Source of the DNA: Dichotomocladium elegans
Taxonomy: Eukaryota > Mucoromycota > Mucoromycetes > Mucorales > Lichtheimiaceae
Direction of reading: 5' to 3'
Assembly: GCA_025716815.1 (NCBI GenBank)
Contig: JAIXMN010000019.1
Span: 124,001 to 188,000 of the forward strand
DNA length: 64,000 nt
A program made the translations under genes and the position numbers. The notes beneath the pieces were generated by a model that was not told where the DNA came from, searched no databases, and saw only the letters and a program-made list of their open reading frames with translations. Positions 59,745 through 64,000 of this stretch are shown piece by piece; position 1 is the stretch's first letter; each line of letters begins with the position of its first letter.

Positions 59745-60246
59745 CCGATGTTTCGAAGACTTGTATGGCCCTTTCCCTTCGCTCTCCCCAACGTGTTTTG
59801 CATTCGTTTGTTTCCTTGTACATATTCTATAAACAGGTTTTATTGTACCTGTCTTCACACGCATCATTTTACCACGTCCCTGCCCGCATCTCACACGAAA
59901 AATGATCGAGCCACGCATGTGCGGGCGGTTTTGTGGTGCGATAAGCCAGTGTTACATCGCTTCTTGGGACGGGAGTGGGGGAAGGAGGAACGGCAGGCTG
60001 CTTAGAAAATTTCCAAAGGCTTAATAAGAAAATACTTGATCAAGTGATGAAAGACCGTCTACAACACACACATGAGATGCTGTTCCAGCTCTCTGCACTG
60101 ATTTCGCATCCATACAAATCACCAGGTGATCGTATGGGAGTAAAACAGATGGGTCAGTCATCTTCCTCCACAGCCCTAGCCTCTTCTCTTTAGGAAGGTA
60201 TGCTCCTACGTAAACTTAGAAGACCCTCGTTTGGCAGTCTGTATTT
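59745..60246. other. no gene seen
   Basis: 3' flank of the bZIP gene and 3' flank of the convergent membrane-protein gene. Confidence 0.5.
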
Positions 60247-61445
60247 TCAACCTTCCTTTTCATCTGGCTTGTCAAATGAACTAGAATTTCTCTCCATCTT
60301 GTTTCGCGGCCCCGGCCCCGCAACAGCTTGATTGGCTGCTCTGGCGCCCAGAGCAGAGTTCGCGGTCGTGACAGTTGGCGATGTTGGTGAGCGCCTGTAT
60401 CGAGGAGGATAAGAAGCAGTAGAACGGTGCACGTGGTTGTAGTGCGATAACGGACTGACATCGTCAGGCTTGAGAGTCCCGGTTGGCTCATCCGGCTTGT
60501 TCAGCATCACACCATCGCCATCATGCGCGTAGGATGGCTGATGAATTAGCGTAGTAGTCATAGTGGGCCCGGTGCGACTTTGCGGGCTGAAGAAGGGCGG
60601 GGATGTTGGACCTATGCGTTGCCATCCTGGCTGATCATCCACATCGTAGTGGTACTGCTGAAAAGCCGAATCGACGTCCAGTGCCCTTCTTTTTGACTTT
60701 GCACGCCGTTTTCTTCGCCAGATGAAAAAGGCAAGCATAACTATAGGTATGGATATATCCACATAAATACATATATATATATACATCTGTCAGTCCTTTC
60801 TCAGCCCCGTTCTGGCCCCTCTTTATCCATGGAAAACAGAAATAAAGAAATGTCCTTTATACCCATGAGCAGAACTCCTCCAACCACACTTCCAACAACT
60901 ACTCCTATCTTTCCTGCCGTAGATAAGGACGATGCGCCTAGGAAATATATATTTGTGTTCGGATGCACCATTTCTTCTTTTCTTTCTTTTTCCCTTTTTT
61001 ACCTGCCCCGGTAGAATGGTCGGTTGTCTCCGTCGCGGTCGCGTCTGTGGGTGGAATATGTCCATCCGTGTTGGTGGTTTTGCTTTCCAGCGGCGCTGTT
61101 TCTCCCGTCGCTGTGATATCGAATGACGGTGTAGGACTTGTCCATGGGATCACCGTGTCGGTTATTATGATAGTCGTATATATATCTCCACCGCTGGCCC
61201 CACTTGATGATTGACCAATAAACGTTGCAGATGCATCGGTAGAGGTTGCCTCGAATATATGCATACTATGCCTTAGTGTAAATCGCTGTCAAACCAACAG
61301 GATTTACCTGTGTTGCGGAAACACCATTGTCTGTTGAAACACTGCTCACGTCTACAGGGGTTGATCTGAAGGAGATCGACCATTAATAGGTTGCTGGAAT
61401 GTGTTAAACCATACCAACTCACATGGAGCCGGATATATGATCCAT
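60247..61445 (-). CDS. single-pass membrane protein with Ser/Thr-rich ectodomain (wall-sensor-like)
   Basis: Five exons: 61445-61423, 61365-61308, 61249-61003, 60937-60863, 60740-60247 (298 residues, phases agree). About 115 Ser/Thr-rich residues precede one membrane span, IGVVVGSVVGGVLLMVMLAFFIW (the intron splits it), then basic RRKRRAKSKRR and a cytosolic tail of about 150 residues rich in Pro/Ser. The layout is like fungal Mid2/Wsc-type or Axl2-like sensors, but there is no Cys-rich ectodomain and no clear signal peptide in this model. The true start may therefore lie in an upstream exon. The exon 2/3 acceptor was chosen by phase. Confidence 0.7.
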
Positions 61446-61595
61446 AGCAACAGAAAGTAAAAAAAAAAAAAGAGGAAATGAGAAGGGATTGGAAAGGAAA
61501 GTCAACGAAAGCAAGGATATTGATGCATTGGTGTCATGAAATGACTTTGGTTTCAGAACTGAGTTGCCATATCTATCTCGAAAAATCTCCTTCTT

Positions 61596-64000
61596 TTATA
61601 GCTCCTTCATGAGGAGATCTCTGGTCTTCTTTAACACCGAGATCTCGGCCTCAACATGCTGCTCGGTTTTTTCGTCCACGTCGATTGCTTTCTTTGTAAC
61701 TTCTTCATCTGTTTTGTCTCCACTTGCGGTCTCCTTCAGCGGCTTGTATGCTTCTTTCTTGTATTCATACACTTTTGGGATCAAAGACGCGTGATCCTTA
61801 AACATCAGTCGCGTCACTTGAAACAATGCACCGTTCGCAATGCTGTATCGTTCCTTCATTGTAAGGCCAGCTTCATTTTCCAAATGGGTGAGCGTTCGCT
61901 CGATCACATTCACTGGCTCTGGGAGTTTAGGTCTCGATCTAGAATGACAATTGCGGGTAAGGCTTCTCGCAGTCGGAGTTTGTGTATCACGGGCTTACTG
62001 CATGACAATGTCCAAGCTTTGCTGTGGTTTTCCAAATAAATTCGTCAACTCAGCATCGCCGTAGCGGAATCGATAAGCGTTCAGTGATAACTAGCGAATA
62101 CAGATTTTGGTCGATACATTGGGACATGTTGCTTGACGAAGTTGTTGAAGATTATACCTCGGTTCTTGGTCGTTTGAGTCGACTCTTTTCGTTCAGCTTC
62201 TTCGCATCAACAGGTGCACGTTCAAAGTCGGGACAACCCGAGACCTTCCACATCGTCTATCAGAAAGAAAACATATCGAGTGTGAGATTAGCTTTGCTTT
62301 TTCAAAAAAAAAAACGGAATGGTTACCCAATTCCGCTCTTGTCGCAGTAAAGCCATGACAATATCCGTGTACGTCTGTCCGTGAGGTTTGGTGGCTTTGA
62401 GCAGTTCTACCATGGCCTCTCGCGTATTATCAACCCATTCAAGCTATCAATGACATAAGTACGAACATTCCACATAGATTGGGATAATACTGACCTGATC
62501 TCCTTCTAATGTGAATGTAGGTAACGCAAGAGATTGCTTTGTTGTGGCTTGCTGTATGCGTTCCTTCTCGGTCTTTGTGAATCCCTCAAGATATTGAAAC
62601 AGAATAAGAAATTGGACAAGGACGTTCCTTCGGAATCGTGTGTCTTCAATCTATGAGTAGCAAACGTTATATGCGCACCGTCTCAATTACTGTGCCGGAA
62701 TCTCCACAATTCATACTTCAAGGTCAAGGAGCTTACGGCTACTTAATAGCCGTGGAAATTGGAACTGATTATTGATGTCTCTGAGCATGGCGTCTGCGTC
62801 GTTGTCTTCATTCATATCAGTAGCATCTCGCTTCCGCTTGGTTCCGGGTCTATCGGCTACGCCATGGGGTTCTCCCGAGACCTCTTGCTCGTTTGCAGCA
62901 ATTTGCTTGAATTTATTTAGAATTGCATCTGCACCCTAATCCGCGAATATAGTTAATAAATTGGCCCGACCTATTTGCACAACTTACAGTTTGAAGCTCT
63001 GTAAAGTTTTTGTCCTGGAATATGGTAGGTGGATTTGAAAAGTATTTGCGGGTAGACCAAAAGATCTTGTAGAACGTTTTTTGTTCGTCTGGAGATTTGT
63101 TGAGGTTAGTATCAATTGTTTACCATGTGATATCTTGTGTGTGTGTGTGCCAACCGGTGAGTGCTGAATCGTTGTCCACCTCGTCATCGCTATCCCAGCG
63201 CACTGGTTCTGTGTTGAATTCGCCTCGCAAGTTGACACCTGTACTCATGAAATATTATTTAGCCCTACAGTCGTTCAAGAACTGAAGGTATTGATCATAC
63301 CAGAACGTTCGTGCAAAGGAAAGGCGTTGGCAAGGAACATAAGGATACGTCCGCAAAAAACCGTATCCTTTTCTTTCGATAACCTCCGAAGCATCTCGTT
63401 GCACATCCGTAGTAGTACCAAACCTTTGCCACGGCCAGGCACCATTCCCTTAAAGCAATCATCAGCATTGGATCTTCTTTTTCGGCAAGTCATGGCTGCG
63501 TGTATTCACCTTTATGAGACCAGATTTTCTCTTTTCAATGTAATCGAATATCTTCTCGCAGCCAGCAATGGTATGAATATCAAGTACTTCTTCAACAAGC
63601 GTCAACGACACTACGGGATCGAGAAAGTCTATGGGAACGCATGAGCACAAGCGCGAGAGAGACGAAAGGTAAGACAATGCATGTCGATTAACTCACTTTG
63701 CTCGGTTGCCATAAGCATAATGTCCAAGCAGTCAAAGAGTCGGAAGAATCGCTCTGGAGAGCCTTCCGTCGTTTCGCGCTAAGTATCAATGGCGCCCGCA
63801 AGCCCGTTTAGATTCATAATTGCATGCCTTTATGTCACTTGCTATTACCACCAACGATTGCAAAACACGACGAAATCCAATTTCTGTGGCACTTTTACGC
63901 CAATCAGACTTTGTGTCAAGGACGGGTACGTTAAGTATGTTGTCTGGCCCGCAAATGGGGCCAAGGTACTGCTGAGTCCAATCTTCCAAAGACGCCGGGG
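61596..64000 (-). CDS. HPR1: THO complex subunit 1 (HPR1/THOC1), 5' end cut by window edge
   Basis: Subunit of the nuclear THO/TREX complex linking transcription to mRNA export. Spliced on the minus strand; the stop is at 61,596. The best conserved block is LVLLRMCNEMLRRLSKEKDT followed by VFCGRILMFLANAFPLHERSG (63,320-63,460). Other exons are DWRKSATEIGFRRVLQSLVV (63,830-63,930), DTRFRRNVLVQFLILFQYLE (62,595-62,650), LEWVDNTREAMVELLKATKP (62,380-62,450), and PEFERAPVDAKKLNEKSR (62,170-62,250). The C-terminal exon begins near 61,935 with VNVIERTLTHLENEAGLTMK. Exon edges are approximate. The N-terminus lies beyond 64,000. Confidence 0.9.

Noticed and set aside
1..64000. tRNA or rRNA genes
   Set aside because: No cloverleaf with A/B boxes and no rRNA core motif could be found by reading both strands; a covariance-model scan would settle it.

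Overview
The window is nuclear DNA of a filamentous fungus, most likely an early-diverging Mucoromycota (Mucorales-like) species. The evidence is short introns (about 43-130 nt, often 55-75 nt) in nearly every gene, CT-rich 5' leaders, and a complement of fungal genes (Set1, Mss4-type PIP5K, ERG2, Bna5 kynureninase, Pol5, Hpr1/THOC1, a Yap-type bZIP). There are also many decayed DNA transposons of kinds common in Mucorales. Exon models below were read by eye; where lengths are given, the exon phases sum to an open frame.

Layout. 1-4,276 (minus): SET1 histone H3K4 methyltransferase, cut by the left edge. 5.2-7.5 kb: a possible small secreted Cys-rich protein and an unknown protein with a C-terminal CaaX-like box. 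8.8-13.4 kb: a decayed Fanzor/TnpB-like element with a structured, hairpin-rich region 3' of its ORF. 14.1-16.9 kb: a Pro/Gln-rich membrane protein, a small mitochondrial-type protein and a conserved small protein with a GC-AG intron. 18.2-24.1 kb: a transposon-rich block with a PIF/Harbinger transposase, an isolated fragment of a divergent multisubunit RNA polymerase largest subunit, a LINE-like relic and a Tc1/mariner relic. 24.3-30.5 kb: PIP5K and an MFS monocarboxylate-type permease, both intact. 31-34 kb: AT-rich, with another dispersed-repeat copy and a second Tc1/mariner relic. 34.7-40.3 kb: Wss1-like SUMO-dependent protease (minus) divergent from ERG2 (plus), then a UPF0658 Golgi membrane protein. 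40.7 kb: a second Fanzor C-terminal fragment. 43-48 kb: a coiled-coil protein and a long DUF1765-type gene. 48.2-61.5 kb: kynureninase, an N-myristoylated LRR protein, POL5, a bZIP factor and a single-pass membrane protein. 61.6-64.0 kb (minus): THOC1/HPR1, cut by the right edge.

The housekeeping genes do not form one pathway; they are ordinary neighbours (chromatin, sterol and NAD synthesis, phosphoinositide signalling, ribosome biogenesis, mRNA export). The unusual content is in the gaps. It comprises the Fanzor relics with a putative guide-RNA-like hairpin region seen in a second ORF-less copy, the RNA-polymerase fragment, several GC-AG introns, and a 14-nt microexon inside a protease active site.
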